From Citreicoccus inhibens (GTDB lineage Bacteria; Myxococcota; Myxococcia; Myxococcales; Myxococcaceae): a stretch of DNA of 64,000 bases. The stretch covers positions 1-64,000 of the forward strand of contig NZ_JAHNZT010000020.1 of assembly GCF_019039035.1 (NCBI RefSeq), in the 5' to 3' direction. The position numbers and the translations under genes were made by a program. Numbering within the stretch: the stretch's first letter is position 1; each line of letters begins with the position of its first letter. This document shows positions 52,217 to 61,325 of the stretch, in pieces. The notes beneath the pieces are model-generated. The model saw only the letters and a list, made by a program, of their open reading frames with translations, was not told the origin of the DNA and did no database searches.

Positions 52217-52230
52217 AGGGCGTCAGGCAT

Positions 52231-52653
52231 TCAGGTGGAGGTGGGCGGCGGTGCATGGCGGAGCCGGAACGCCTCCGCTCTCTGTCGGTTCATCCGCGCG
52301 ACGTCCTCTCGGCGGCGACGCTCGGTCAGCACGCGGTGCAGCCGCGCCACCGGGTCTGAGACCGCGGTGTCATCCAGCCAGGCTCGCATCCAGGCATGGG
52401 GGCGCTGCGTCTCGAAGTCCGCCCCCAACGCCGAGGCGAGGCCCACGTACCGCCGCACATCGCCCAACTCCAGGATGCCGCGCTCCACCCCCCGCCGCAC
52501 CACGGGCGCCAGGGTCTCGTGGGTCCAGGCGGGAGTGGCGGTGGTCTCGACCGAAGGGGGCTCCGCGAGCAGCGCCTCGACGCGCTGTTGAACCCTCGCC
52601 TCTGTCGTGGCCCGGCGCAACGATGCCATCTGGGATTCGCGGATCCGCAGCAA
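52231..52653 (-). CDS. Small T6SS-associated protein
   Basis: 140 residues. LLRIRESQMASLRRATTEAR and VQQRVEALL match the start of a family of small proteins found between vgrG and effector genes (pattern: I-R-x-x-Q-M-x-x-L, then R-x-x-x-L). The rest is helical (GVERGILELGDVRRYVGLAS, WMRAWLDDTAVSDPVARLH). TTG at 52653 is chosen because homologues begin just there; the frame stays open to 52743 and the ATG at 52626 is a shorter option. First gene of the effector operon, 14 bases before the carrier protein gene. Confidence 0.6.
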   Translation of the reverse strand: MLRIRESQMASLRRATTEARVQQRVEALLAEPPSVETTATPAWTHETLAPVVRRGVERGILELGDVRRYVGLASALGADFETQRPHAWMRAWLDDTAVSDPVARLHRVLTERRRREDVARMNRQRAEAFRLRHAPPPTST

Positions 52654-53138
52654 CGTCGACCCCCGCTCTGTTGAAGGAAGACAGAAGTATTCCCCGCCGC
52701 GATCGAGGTTGGCAAGGCGGGCAGGGGAGGGATTGCGCTGCACCCCGGCGGGTCATGCCTGTCCCAGCCCCGTGGGGTGCTATCCCGAAGCGCCGTCACC
52801 GCGGTGACGCAAAGCCAGCCAGTCTGACCTCGTGGCTCGGCTCGTGCCGCGGGGCGCGAGGCTGGATTCGCGCACGCGTCATGTCTGTCTAAACACTCAG
52901 GTGACCTTGCTGGGACTCGACGCGGTCGGTTGGCGCGGGCTTCATCGCTGCTTCCGGCGGAGTGGCTCCGCTGCCACGTATGTGCGGCCCCTGGCCCTCA
53001 GGGGGTCGCCGGAGAGCGACAGGCCCGATGCCGCACGCCGCGCGCCGCCCCCTCCCTCGGTTGGCGCGGGACTTGCGAATGGGGTGACGCCCCTTGGACA
53101 TGCGTGGTCCTGGGGGTGCCCCCCTGAGAGGAGACACC
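52654..53138. other. Intergenic region, divergent promoters
   Basis: 485 bases between the effector operon (minus) and the cupin gene (plus). No supported gene or repeat was found; it should contain the promoters of both. Confidence 0.35.
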
Positions 53139-53891
53139 ATGAGCCACGGTGCGACGCGTCGAGAGGTCTTGATGTGGGCGTTGGGCAGCCATGCCCTGGT
53201 CCGTACACTGTTGGCGCAGGAGGCCCTGGCGGCGCCGGTGCGGACGGAGGTCCAGGCTTGGGCGGCTCGGACCGCTCAGCTGTGCGCGGATGTGAAAGGC
53301 CGCAAGCTGGAGCCACGTGAGTGGCAGCGACAGGTCGAGGAGCTCTTCGCCCGAGTCCCGTTGACGGACCTGCTCCGGGCCATCGACTTCAACCAGCTCC
53401 GACCCGGAATCTCCTTGCCGGAGGACCGGGCCGACGCGGTGCGCGCGCCGTTCCCCCACGTGGAAGGGATGCCCCGGCAGTTCGGCACGAAGATTTTCGG
53501 GATGCAGCAGGGGCGCGCCATCGTGCCGCATGGGCACCAGAACATGGCCTCGATGCACGTGGTGCTCGCGGGAGAGTTTCATCTGCGGCACTTCGAGCGC
53601 GTGGATGAGCAGCCCGGACATCTGCTCCTCCGGCCCAGCATCGACCGCACGTCGAGGGCTGGGGACCTCTCCAGCATCTCGGATCAGCGGGACAACGTGC
53701 ACTGGCTCGTAGCGACGAAGGGACCGGCGTACACGTTCGATCTCATCGTCGTCGGGCTCGAACCGGACCGCGGCTTCGATTGGAGGATGGAGCACGTGGA
53801 TATTGACGGGGCGGAGCGACGGAAGGACGGCACGCTCCGCGCGCGTCGCATCGACTTCGACGAGGCGATTCGCCTCTATGGCAAACACTGA
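53139..53891 (+). CDS. Cupin-like protein with twin-arginine-type leader
   Basis: 250 residues. The N-terminus SHGATRREVLMWALGSHALV resembles a twin-arginine leader (RRE rather than RRxFLK) and ends near EALAAP. The C-terminal half is a cupin-like beta domain: IVPHGHQNMASMHVVLAGEFH (HxH then the G-x5-H pattern) and ISDQRDNVHWLVA. Helices of about 60 residues separate the two. ATG at 53139 has GAGGAG upstream. Likely an exported metal-binding protein of unknown substrate. Confidence 0.7.
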   Translation: MSHGATRREVLMWALGSHALVRTLLAQEALAAPVRTEVQAWAARTAQLCADVKGRKLEPREWQRQVEELFARVPLTDLLRAIDFNQLRPGISLPEDRADAVRAPFPHVEGMPRQFGTKIFGMQQGRAIVPHGHQNMASMHVVLAGEFHLRHFERVDEQPGHLLLRPSIDRTSRAGDLSSISDQRDNVHWLVATKGPAYTFDLIVVGLEPDRGFDWRMEHVDIDGAERRKDGTLRARRIDFDEAIRLYGKH

Positions 53892-54031
53892 CGCGTGTGA
53901 GGCTCCCGCCGGAGGCCGCCGGGCGCTCGGTGTGCCGGTTGCGGGGACGCGTGCGCGAGACGGTGGAGGCCGTGGACAGTTCCTGACGTCCATGTGTTGA
54001 ATGGACCCTGTTCTCTCTCTGGATACCTCTC

Positions 54032-55153
54032 TTGGACCTCTCCTTGACTCCCGCCTTGCGCACCGACCTGGGCAAGCGCGCCGGTGTGACCGGCGGCCTG
54101 TTGGGCGTGCTGTGTGTATTCGCTGAGTTCTGTTTCTTGTTTCCCCACCTGTTGGTGTCCAATGATAGCCGGGCCCTCTACGCGGAGCACATGGGCCTGT
54201 TCCGGGGCATCCTCCAGGCCGCCATCGTCGCCACCTTTGTGCTCGGAGCCCTCAGCGCGGTCACCCTGCGCTCCAAGGCCCATGGCGGAATCGCGATGCT
54301 GCTCGCGCTGGTGGCGCTGCTCCTGGGTGGAAGCGAAGTGGAGCCGCTCACCCACGAGCCACGTGCCTTCAGCGCGGGCCTCGACTACTTCGTGCTCGAA
54401 CTCTTCGTGTTGGGATTGTTGTTCATCCCCATGGAGCGACTCTGGGGCTTGCATCCGCAGCGCATCTTCCGCGAGGGCTGGCAGACGGACCTCAAGCACT
54501 TCTTCGTCAGCCACGTGGGCGTGCAGCTCATCTCCTTCGCGGTGCTGATCCCCGTGCAGGTCTTCCTGTCCTGGGCCGTGCGCGCGGACTTCCAGGCCCA
54601 CGTGGCGGCCCAGCCCGTGTGGCTACAGGTCTTCGAGATTCTCTTCGTGGTGGACCTGGTGAGCTACTGGGTGCACCGCGCCTTTCACCAGGTGCCTTGG
54701 ATGTGGAGGTTCCACGCGATCCACCACTCCAGCTTGCAGATGGACTGGCTGGCCAGCTCGCGCTCACATCTGGTGGACGTGCTCATCAACCGGGTGGCGG
54801 GGTTCGTGCCGGCGTTCCTCCTGGGGTTCAGCCCTTCCGCCATCTATGGGTACCTGGTCTTCGTCTCGTTCCACGCGGTCTACATTCACGCCAACGTGAG
54901 CCACCGCTGGCCCTACTTGCGCTGGGTGTTCGCGACGCCTGAGTTCCACCACTGGCACCACACCTCGGACGAGGAGGGCATCGACAAGAACTTCGCGGTC
55001 TTCCTCTCGTTCATCGACGTCATCTTCGGCACCTCGCACCTCCCCGCGCACTGGCCCTCGCGGTATGGGACGACGAAGTTCCAGCCGCCGGAGACCTACC
55101 TGGGGCAGCTCGCCTATCCGTTCCAGCGGCACGAGGAGACGCCCTACGGGTAG
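54032..55153 (+). CDS. Sterol desaturase / fatty acid hydroxylase family membrane protein
   Basis: 373 residues with several membrane segments and the three His boxes of the ERG3/FA-hydroxylase superfamily: HRAFHQ, HAIHHSS and HHWHHTSDEE, plus HVSHR-type residues in YIHANVSHRWPYL. They bind a diiron centre that hydroxylates or desaturates lipids in the membrane. An extra N-terminal part of about 120 residues with four hydrophobic stretches precedes the enzyme domain. The frame begins with TTG at 54032, with no strong ribosome site, so the exact start is unsure. Myxobacteria make hydroxylated and branched fatty acids, and some make sterols; the substrate is unknown. Confidence 0.88.
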   Translation: MDLSLTPALRTDLGKRAGVTGGLLGVLCVFAEFCFLFPHLLVSNDSRALYAEHMGLFRGILQAAIVATFVLGALSAVTLRSKAHGGIAMLLALVALLLGGSEVEPLTHEPRAFSAGLDYFVLELFVLGLLFIPMERLWGLHPQRIFREGWQTDLKHFFVSHVGVQLISFAVLIPVQVFLSWAVRADFQAHVAAQPVWLQVFEILFVVDLVSYWVHRAFHQVPWMWRFHAIHHSSLQMDWLASSRSHLVDVLINRVAGFVPAFLLGFSPSAIYGYLVFVSFHAVYIHANVSHRWPYLRWVFATPEFHHWHHTSDEEGIDKNFAVFLSFIDVIFGTSHLPAHWPSRYGTTKFQPPETYLGQLAYPFQRHEETPYG

Positions 55154-55237
55154 TCCCGCCGCGCTCGTCGTCGAAGTCACGGAGAGGTGTGCCGCGCCGG
55201 GAGACGGACGATGCTTCCGGCGCGGCGGTGCCCGGGC

Positions 55238-56166
55238 CTAGGCGTGCGTCTCGGGCTGTTGTTCGGCCGCCTGGGGCTGGGGTCGCAGGTTCGCCAGGGC
55301 GCTCAGCGTCACGGTGGGCAGGAGGGTGGCGTAGCCCACCAGCGGCCACGCCGTGTCGCCGTCGAGCAGGGCGACCATCCGCGTGCCCACGGTCACCACG
55401 ATGAGGCTCTGGATGCAGAAGTAGATCGCGACCGCCGTGCCCGCCCTGTCACCAAAGGACTGGAGTGCACCATTGGCGGTGACGGAAGCGATGACTCACA
55501 TGGGCGCGACGAATGTCCAGAAGGACGGCGCCGCGAGGAACTGCCCCGCGGTGAGCAACGCCGCGCCCAACAGCAGCACCATTCGTCTCGTGCCAGCGGG
55601 GCCACGCCTGGAGCACGGCCGCGGTTGCCAGGGCGCCGAGCGTGACGAAGATGGACCGCCAGCCGAGCTGCCTCGCGAGCAGGGCCCCGGCAATCGGGCC
55701 CACGGCGGGGACAAAGGCCAGCATGGCGCTGAAGAGGCTGTAGATGACCGCGCTCTCCGGCCGTTGGGCGTAGATGTCACGAACCGTGGCGAACGTGGCG
55801 ACGAGGGCCGCTGAGGCGCCCAGGGCCTGCAACAGCCGCAGGCCGACGAAGAGCCACGCGTCCGAGACACCGGCGATGAGGAACGAAGTGAGCGCGAACA
55901 GCAGCGCGCCCCCCAGCAACACCGGCCGTCGGCCGATGACATCCGAGATGGGGCCGAACACGACTTGTCCCAGCCCGAGGGTGGCCAGGTAGAGGCTCAG
56001 CGTGAGCTGGATGACGGAGGATGAAGTTCCGAGCACTCCGGTCATCGCCGGAACGACGGGCAGGTCGATGGCCATGGCCAGCGAGGCCAGGAGGCCGAAG
56101 GGGGGCCATCAGCAACAGCGCTGCTGGCACGGCGTACGTCCACGACACGGCTTTCGAATGAGTCAC
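55238..56166 (-). pseudogene. Broken MFS drug-efflux transporter (Bcr/CflA type)
   Basis: Starting at GTG 56166 (VTHSKAVSWTYAVPAALLLMAP), the frame shifts in a run of six C near 56105; the next frame continues ASLAMAIDLPVVPAMTGVLG and GPISDVIGRRPVLLGGALLF (the MFS loop motif) to WPRWHET near 55590. A second shift leads to RMVLLLGAALLTAGQFLAAP and FVAPM, where TGA stops it; beyond the TGA the same frame runs on as VIASVTANGALQSFGDRAG to TAG at 55238. Two frameshifts and a nonsense codon make it a pseudogene unless there are sequencing errors. The family is proton-driven multidrug efflux with 12 membrane segments. Confidence 0.8.
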
Positions 56167-56331
56167 GATGGTATCCGCGCAAAGCGATACAACTGGCGGC
56201 CATCTGCCTCTCCACGGGACACGTGATGAGCTGGGACAAGAGGGCCGCGGCAACGAGGGGCGTGTTGCCGCGGCTCACTCATCTGCGGATTTGGTCGTTC
56301 CCATCCGATGCACTCCGAAGTGCGTCCGACT

Positions 56332-56886
56332 CTATAGAATCCACCGCCAGGACAGCCCGAGCAGCGTGGTGTAGCCCACCACCGAGCGCTCGATGCGCCC
56401 CTCGGGGGACAGGAAGAAGACCGTGGGGAACATGTTCACGCGCCACGCCTCCTGGAGCGAGTCGTTCCCGAGCAGCACGGGGTAGTCCACCGCGTGCTCC
56501 TGCGTGAAGCGCCGCACGGCGGCCACGTCGTCATAGGCCAGCGCGACGGACACGACGTGCGCGGAGTCTCCCGCGAGGCGTCGCAGCTGCGCGAGGTTCG
56601 AGGACTCCGCACCGCACACGCCGCACCATGGCGCCCAGAAGGCGAGCACCACGGGCTTGCCGCGCAGCGAGGCGAGCGATACCTGCTCGCCCGAAAGGCT
56701 CGTGAGGGTGAAGTCCGGCGCTTGGGTGCCAGCGCCTGGCAGGTGCCGTGTCTGCCAGGCCGCCACCGCGGTGAGGACGAGCGCGACGAGCGCCAGGTCC
56801 ACGCCCCATCGCACCCACCAGCGCTGTCGCGCCCGAGCCCACGCGGCCCGTACTCGCTCCAGCGCTCCAGTGCCTGCCGTCTGCAT
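56332..56886 (-). CDS. TlpA/ResA-like membrane-anchored thioredoxin
   Basis: 184 residues: one membrane anchor (VDLALVALVLTAVAAW, residues 29-44), then a thioredoxin fold with APDFTLTSLSGEQVSLASLR, active site FWAPWCGVC (Cys88, Cys91), and the cis-Pro region VNMFPTVFFLSPEG. It faces the periplasm and reduces disulfides, for example in cytochrome c maturation or copper-protein assembly, or protects against oxidants. ATG at 56886 is the natural start. Confidence 0.9.
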   Translation of the reverse strand: MQTAGTGALERVRAAWARARQRWWVRWGVDLALVALVLTAVAAWQTRHLPGAGTQAPDFTLTSLSGEQVSLASLRGKPVVLAFWAPWCGVCGAESSNLAQLRRLAGDSAHVVSVALAYDDVAAVRRFTQEHAVDYPVLLGNDSLQEAWRVNMFPTVFFLSPEGRIERSVVGYTTLLGLSWRWIL

Positions 56887-56993
56887 GGCGTCTCTCCAGG
56901 AAGGGCCCGTGCGCGCTCACGGCCCGCGCATCACGAGCCCATCCTGACATCGGCCGAGGCACCCCGGGGGAATGCTCTCGGAGGAAGTCGGCG

Positions 56994-57359
56994 TCAGATG
57001 GGGTGGGGCAGCTCCTCGGCGGCCCACGGGCCCGTTCTCACGCTCGCGCTGTCCTGGCGGTGCGTGCGCCCCAGGGTCTTGTTCACGGCGTGTCCGGCGC
57101 GCTCCAGGGCTCGGTCCACCGCCGAGGCGTAGCTGGCGTCCATCGCCTCCGAGGCGAGCTGGCCCCCGTGCTCCAGGCGCACGGTCACCTTCGCCACCTT
57201 GTCCACGCCTCCGCGTGGGCCGTTGATGTCTTCCAAGCGCACCGTCACCTCACGGACCCGGTCGGACAGTCGTCCCATGGCGAAGCGCGCGCGGCGCTCG
57301 ACGTGGGTGCGAAGGGTCTCGGTGAGGGTGAAGTGTCGGGCTCGGATTTCGATTCGCAT
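56994..57359 (-). CDS. Ribosome hibernation factor HPF/RaiA (short form)
   Basis: 121 residues with the S30AE/sigma-54-modulation fold: MRIEIRARHFTLTETLRTHV, GRLSDRVREVTVRLEDINGP, VDKVAKVTVRLEHGG and SASYAS-type helix AMDASYASAVDRALERAGHA. It binds the ribosomal decoding centre in resting cells. ATG at 57359 has GAGGAG seven bases upstream; the upstream open frame is out of the fold. The family's second (long-form) domain is absent, and the C-terminal 25 residues are variable. Confidence 0.85.
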   Translation of the reverse strand: MRIEIRARHFTLTETLRTHVERRARFAMGRLSDRVREVTVRLEDINGPRGGVDKVAKVTVRLEHGGQLASEAMDASYASAVDRALERAGHAVNKTLGRTHRQDSASVRTGPWAAEELPHPI

Positions 57360-57564
57360 CCTCGGCTCCTCTTGGCCCACCATTGGGCCGCCCCTCTCTT
57401 CTGTCGGCTGACGACTTCTGGCGCCAATAGGAAAACCACCGGAGATGCTTCGAAAAAACGAAGGTCTCGGGAGGGAATGGGGGCGGCGTCGAGATGTTTG
57501 CGGCCCGCCAGAAATCAGGTCCGAGAGACAGGCGGACGCGGGCCGGCGCGCGAGCTTCAGGGCC

Positions 57565-57939
57565 TCACGTCGAGCGCGCTCCGCTGCCTCCGTGGAAGGT
57601 GCGGCTGTCGTTCGGCGCTTCGGCGCGCTCGTGCATTCCGTAGTCGCGCAGCACGTGCGCCACGCGCAGCCGGTAGCCGGCGAACACGCCGGCACGACCG
57701 AGGGCCTGTGCCTCGCGGTGCGCCATCGTGTTTCGCCAGGCGAGCACCGCGGCCTCATCGCGAAAGAACGACAACGACAGAAGCTTGTCGGGGTTCGTCA
57801 GGCTCTGGAATCGCTCGACCGACACGAAGCCGTCGATCTGCCGCAGCGTGGGCAGCAGCTGCGCGCCCAGGTCGAGGTAGTCGAGGTAGGAGTTCTTCTG
57901 TCCCGGTGCTGGTTCGACTTCGAAGATCACGGCGATCAT
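57565..57939 (-). CDS. Antibiotic biosynthesis monooxygenase (ABM) domain protein
   Basis: 124 residues, ferredoxin-like dimer fold: MIAVIFEVEPAPGQKNSYLD, LPTLRQIDGFVSVERFQSL and LLSLSFFRDEAAVLAWRN. Small cofactor-free oxygenases of this type act on polycyclic aromatic compounds, while others degrade heme. The gene follows the cytochrome P450 gene by 41 bases on the same strand, so the pair is probably one oxidative tailoring or detoxification unit. Confidence 0.88.
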   Translation of the reverse strand: MIAVIFEVEPAPGQKNSYLDYLDLGAQLLPTLRQIDGFVSVERFQSLTNPDKLLSLSFFRDEAAVLAWRNTMAHREAQALGRAGVFAGYRLRVAHVLRDYGMHERAEAPNDSRTFHGGSGARST

Positions 57940-57980
57940 GGTGGCTCCTGGCTGAGTGAATCAGGGGGGGACGGTGGCTT

Positions 57981-59138
57981 TCACCCGAAGCGAGGCATGC
58001 GCGCATTGACTGAAGGCCGATAGGCGAAGCGCCGCGCCAGTGCGGCCGGGCGCACCCCGCGCGCCAGCAGCGAGGTCACCGTGGCGGAAGCCAGGGCCTG
58101 CGCCAGTCCGTGGCCCGGACATGCGTGCACACCGGCGCCGAAAGTCCACGGGCGGCCCTCGACATCGGGACGCATCGTGCCAGCGGCTGCCAGCAGCACC
58201 AGCACGCCGTCGCCCGCGGCAACCTGCGCGCCACACAACGTCGTATCCTGCGCGATGAAGCGCCGCGTGTTCTGCAACGAAGGGTCTTCACGGGCCACGC
58301 GGGCGACCCAGGCTTGGATTCGGTCCAGGGCTTTGTCGGACACGTGGTCCAGCGGCTCGTCTTCACTGACGCCAATGTCCGATGCGGCCCCGTCTTCGCG
58401 GGCCAATCGCAGCAGCGTGTTCCCGGCCAGCCCTGCCGTGGCCTCGCAGGTTTGCACGAGCAATCCGACTGCGTTGGCCGTGACCGCTTCTGGCGCGATT
58501 CCGAAGGTCGCGGCTGCCTGGCGCAGTGCGGAGAGCGGCCTGTCATCGGGCACGGGAAGTTCGGCCCAGTTCATCAGCGCTTGTGCGGCGTGGGCTCCAC
58601 GCGCCGTGGCTTCACCGCTCGCCAGTGGCGACTGGGCCGCCGCATAGGTCGCCACCTGGGCCGCGATGCTGTCATCATCCAGTGAGGTGTCCACTGGTAG
58701 CCCCAGCAACTTACCCACCGTGAGCACGGGGACGGTGCGCATCCAAGCGTCTACTGAATCGCCTGCCCATGGGGCGTCGTAGGGCAGTCGCGAGGTTAGC
58801 GCCAGCGCGTGACGTCTGGCGGCGAACAGGTCGACTGCGTCAAGCCAGGCGGCCAGCAAGCCCTTGAGGTGCGCATGAGCCGGCCCGTCATTCATCCGCA
58901 CGAGCCGGCCGAACAGCGCTCCGGCAGCGGTGTTGAGCAACCCAGGTGGGACGGGCTGACCCGGTGGGCGCACACGGCAGGCGGGATGTCGCAGCACTTC
59001 GGCCACCGCGTCCGGCCCGGCCGCCACCCAAAGTCCGAGCGTGGTGTCCCAGTGGAACGCACGCGTCGCGGCGAGGTGGCGGTAGTACGGGTATGGATCC
59101 GGATGCGTGACAGCAGTGATGGGATCGGCGGGGAACAT
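57981..59138 (-). CDS. Cytochrome P450
   Basis: 385 residues, at the short end for bacterial P450. The heme loop is TFGAGVHACPGHGLAQAL with the thiolate Cys; an I-helix region (GLLVQTCEATAGLAGNTLLR) shows a departure from the usual A/G-G-x-D/E-T (here T-C-E-A-T), and the ExxR equivalent is weak (RIQAWVARVARED). The missing ExxR and unusual I-helix suggest a non-classical P450 such as a hydroxylase for carrier-bound or unusual substrates. Upstream gene of the P450-ABM pair. Start ATG 59138. Confidence 0.88.
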   Translation of the reverse strand: MFPADPITAVTHPDPYPYYRHLAATRAFHWDTTLGLWVAAGPDAVAEVLRHPACRVRPPGQPVPPGLLNTAAGALFGRLVRMNDGPAHAHLKGLLAAWLDAVDLFAARRHALALTSRLPYDAPWAGDSVDAWMRTVPVLTVGKLLGLPVDTSLDDDSIAAQVATYAAAQSPLASGEATARGAHAAQALMNWAELPVPDDRPLSALRQAAATFGIAPEAVTANAVGLLVQTCEATAGLAGNTLLRLAREDGAASDIGVSEDEPLDHVSDKALDRIQAWVARVAREDPSLQNTRRFIAQDTTLCGAQVAAGDGVLVLLAAAGTMRPDVEGRPWTFGAGVHACPGHGLAQALASATVTSLLARGVRPAALARRFAYRPSVNARMPRFG

Positions 59139-59235
59139 GGCGGGGTCTGCCTCAGCGCGGGCTCGGAGGTCGATGGGACTCCTCAGGTGACGCCTGAGCG
59201 ATGCGCGCAGAGTGACGCCGTCGCCGCACCCGATG

Positions 59236-59248
59236 TTTCGGCGCGAAA
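59236..59248. promoter_or_regulatory. Candidate operator palindrome upstream of P450
   Basis: tttcg-gcg-cgaaa is a perfect inverted repeat, widened on one side by a further gtttc/gaaac pairing, about 100 bases upstream of the P450 start. It may be a repressor site; nothing else is seen in 59139-59422. Confidence 0.3.
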
Positions 59249-59422
59249 TGAAACGTTGAACGACGCAGCCGCCTGTGACGCACGGCGCCCATCACCGTCG
59301 TCGCTGCCTTTCTCTCCTTTGCGCGCACGTGGGCGCAGCCCTCCACCGCCCACGCCTTGGCTGCGCGCGGGAGGTGGGCTCCGGGATGACTCGTCGGGCT
59401 CAGCGCGGCATCGATGCGCGCC

Positions 59423-59960
59423 TCAACCAGGGCTCATGGTTTCGAAGTGCCCCAAGCGGGCCGTGGAGAGCGCTGGCACGACCGCACGAGGGAGTGCGTT
59501 CCCCGTCCCGTCAAGGGTCACCAGGGTGGAGCGTGGCAAGGTCTCCGCGAGGACCCGAGCGTAGGACGCGGGATGGGTCGGGTCCTCGGGGGCGGCGATG
59601 ACGCGCGTCGGGATGGTCACCAGTGGGAGCCCCGCGCCTCGGGCCAGTCCGGAAGGGTCGGCGCGGGCATGGGCTGTCGAAGTGTCGTGGCGCCCGGCAT
59701 GCGCGATGACGCGCCGTTCGAGTGCACGGAACTCGTCAGCATCAAACGGAATCACGCGGCCGTTGAGTCTGCGCCAGTTCTCGACTCGCCACTCCACCTG
59801 CTCATCGAGGCTACCCAGCGACAGGCCCACGCCGTGGGCGCGAGCGACGCCGAGCGAGTCAAGGATGGCCAGGGAATCCTCGGCCATCGGGGCGCGGAGT
59901 AGAAGTGTTCCTGCTTGCGAAAAGCGGTAGTTGCCCGATGCGATTGCGTCATTCGCAGAC
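59423..59960 (-). pseudogene. Decayed alpha/beta hydrolase (RdmC/aclacinomycin esterase type)
   Basis: The frame contains MAEDSLAILDSLGVARAHGV followed by GLSLGS, the nucleophile elbow of an alpha/beta hydrolase, but the sequence then jumps directly to VEWRVENWRRLNGRVIPFD and the C-terminal VIAAPEDPTHPASYARVLAE of the catalytic Asp strand. The cap region, the oxyanion start and the N-terminal strand order are missing or out of frame, and there is no start. The likely parent is an esterase of 280-300 residues; this copy has lost at least one internal segment. Confidence 0.6.
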
Positions 59961-60149
59961 GCACTGCGTCTGGGATATTCCGCGCGAGGCAAATGCATCA
60001 CGTGCAGCGGTGCGACCAGCACGAGGCTGGAGTGGCTCCAGGAGGAGCCCGGTGCTGCTTCGAACTGGGCCACTTGGCGCCGCGAACGCTGGGCAACCTG
60101 CCTGTTCATCGGGCGGACCGCGCCCGTCGCGCAGATGCTCCATCTGGGC

Positions 60150-61325
60150 TCAGTCCTGGAACGGCTGGATGCCCCGGCTTCTCTTCGCGAGTCCCGAGGC
60201 GAAGAATCCGCCGCAGTCCGCCCGGCGAGTGCACCGCTCGCATTCCTCGACGTAGAGGTTCTTCCAGTCGGAGATGCTCTTGCGCGCGAACGAATGCAGC
60301 TCGGTGGGCAGGGTGCAGAGTGAGTGGTTGTAGATGGACGTGTCCAGCCCTGCCCGACTGAGTGTTCGGACCGCGGCGATGAGTTGGGCCTGGTAGTCGA
60401 GCGGGTCGATCCAGAGCAGGCCAAGGTTCGCCCGGGCAAAACCCATCTGCTCCAGTCCCATCAGCGCCACATGGTCGACGAAGAGCAGGTTGCGCGTGAT
60501 GAAGTCCGCGAGCTGAGGCAGTCGCGAGTATGTCTGTGCATGGATGACGCAGCGCAATTCCACGCGGACCCGGGCGCGCTTGAGCTGAAGGATGCCCCGG
60601 ACGGTTTCGTCGAACGCGCCGAGGGCCTGCACGACGTAGTCATGCGCCTCGGGCAGGTCCGAGTAGAGCGGAACGCCCAGCATGAGGTCGGGGTGTTGGA
60701 CCTTCGCCAAGGCGCGTGCCAACTCGGGGTTCGCGAAGCCGCGGCCATTGGTCAGGAGGTGGACCGAGGTCCGAGGCAGATGGTGCTTCATCCGCTCCAG
60801 CAGCTCGATGAGGCGGCCTTTGAGCAGACTGGGCTCGCCTCCCGTGATTCCAAGCTCGCGGGTCTCCGGGGAGATGAGAGGGAGTGTCTCCATCAATTCG
60901 TCCACGAGCCAGGAGTCATCCTGCTTGCGGGGGGGCTGGGAGCACATCAAGCAGTTGTTGTCGCAGCGCTCCGTCACCAAGAACGTGTTTGACGGCGAGG
61001 TACGGCGGTACAGCGTCGTCAGGGCTCCACGCGTGGGATGGATGCGCACCACGTCCCCTTCCGCGAGGTATCCCAGGTTGGAAGGCAGGACGTAGACGTC
61101 CTTCAGGCTTGGGTCCACCCACCCCTCTTCCATCAGGAGGTATCCACGGAAGCCCGGAGGGAGGCGCGCGAGGGGGCGTCGGACAAGGAGAATCTCCTTG
61201 TCGCGTGCGGTCGCTGAATCCTCCGTCAGTCCGCGGAGGACTCCGATGAACGGCTCAGAAGAGCGCGGCGCCAGGGGTTTCAACCCGGCCGCGGAGAGGT
61301 CGAGGGCGGGCACTGTCAGCGCCAC
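60150..61325 (-). CDS. hxsC: His-Xaa-Ser system radical SAM maturase HxsC
   Basis: 391 residues. The radical SAM cluster motif is VTERCDNNCLMCSQPP (CxxxCxxC), with the GGEP motif at GITGGEPSL; the C-terminus has a Cys pattern ECERCTRRADCGGFF for a possible second iron-sulfur cluster. Paired with HxsB, it forms the twin radical SAM enzymes of the His-Xaa-Ser system, thought to modify the repeat peptide HxsA. GTG at 61325 overlaps the end of hxsB by ten bases; GTG 61313 is an alternative. Last gene of the operon. Confidence 0.88.
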   Translation of the reverse strand: MALTVPALDLSAAGLKPLAPRSSEPFIGVLRGLTEDSATARDKEILLVRRPLARLPPGFRGYLLMEEGWVDPSLKDVYVLPSNLGYLAEGDVVRIHPTRGALTTLYRRTSPSNTFLVTERCDNNCLMCSQPPRKQDDSWLVDELMETLPLISPETRELGITGGEPSLLKGRLIELLERMKHHLPRTSVHLLTNGRGFANPELARALAKVQHPDLMLGVPLYSDLPEAHDYVVQALGAFDETVRGILQLKRARVRVELRCVIHAQTYSRLPQLADFITRNLLFVDHVALMGLEQMGFARANLGLLWIDPLDYQAQLIAAVRTLSRAGLDTSIYNHSLCTLPTELHSFARKSISDWKNLYVEECERCTRRADCGGFFASGLAKRSRGIQPFQD

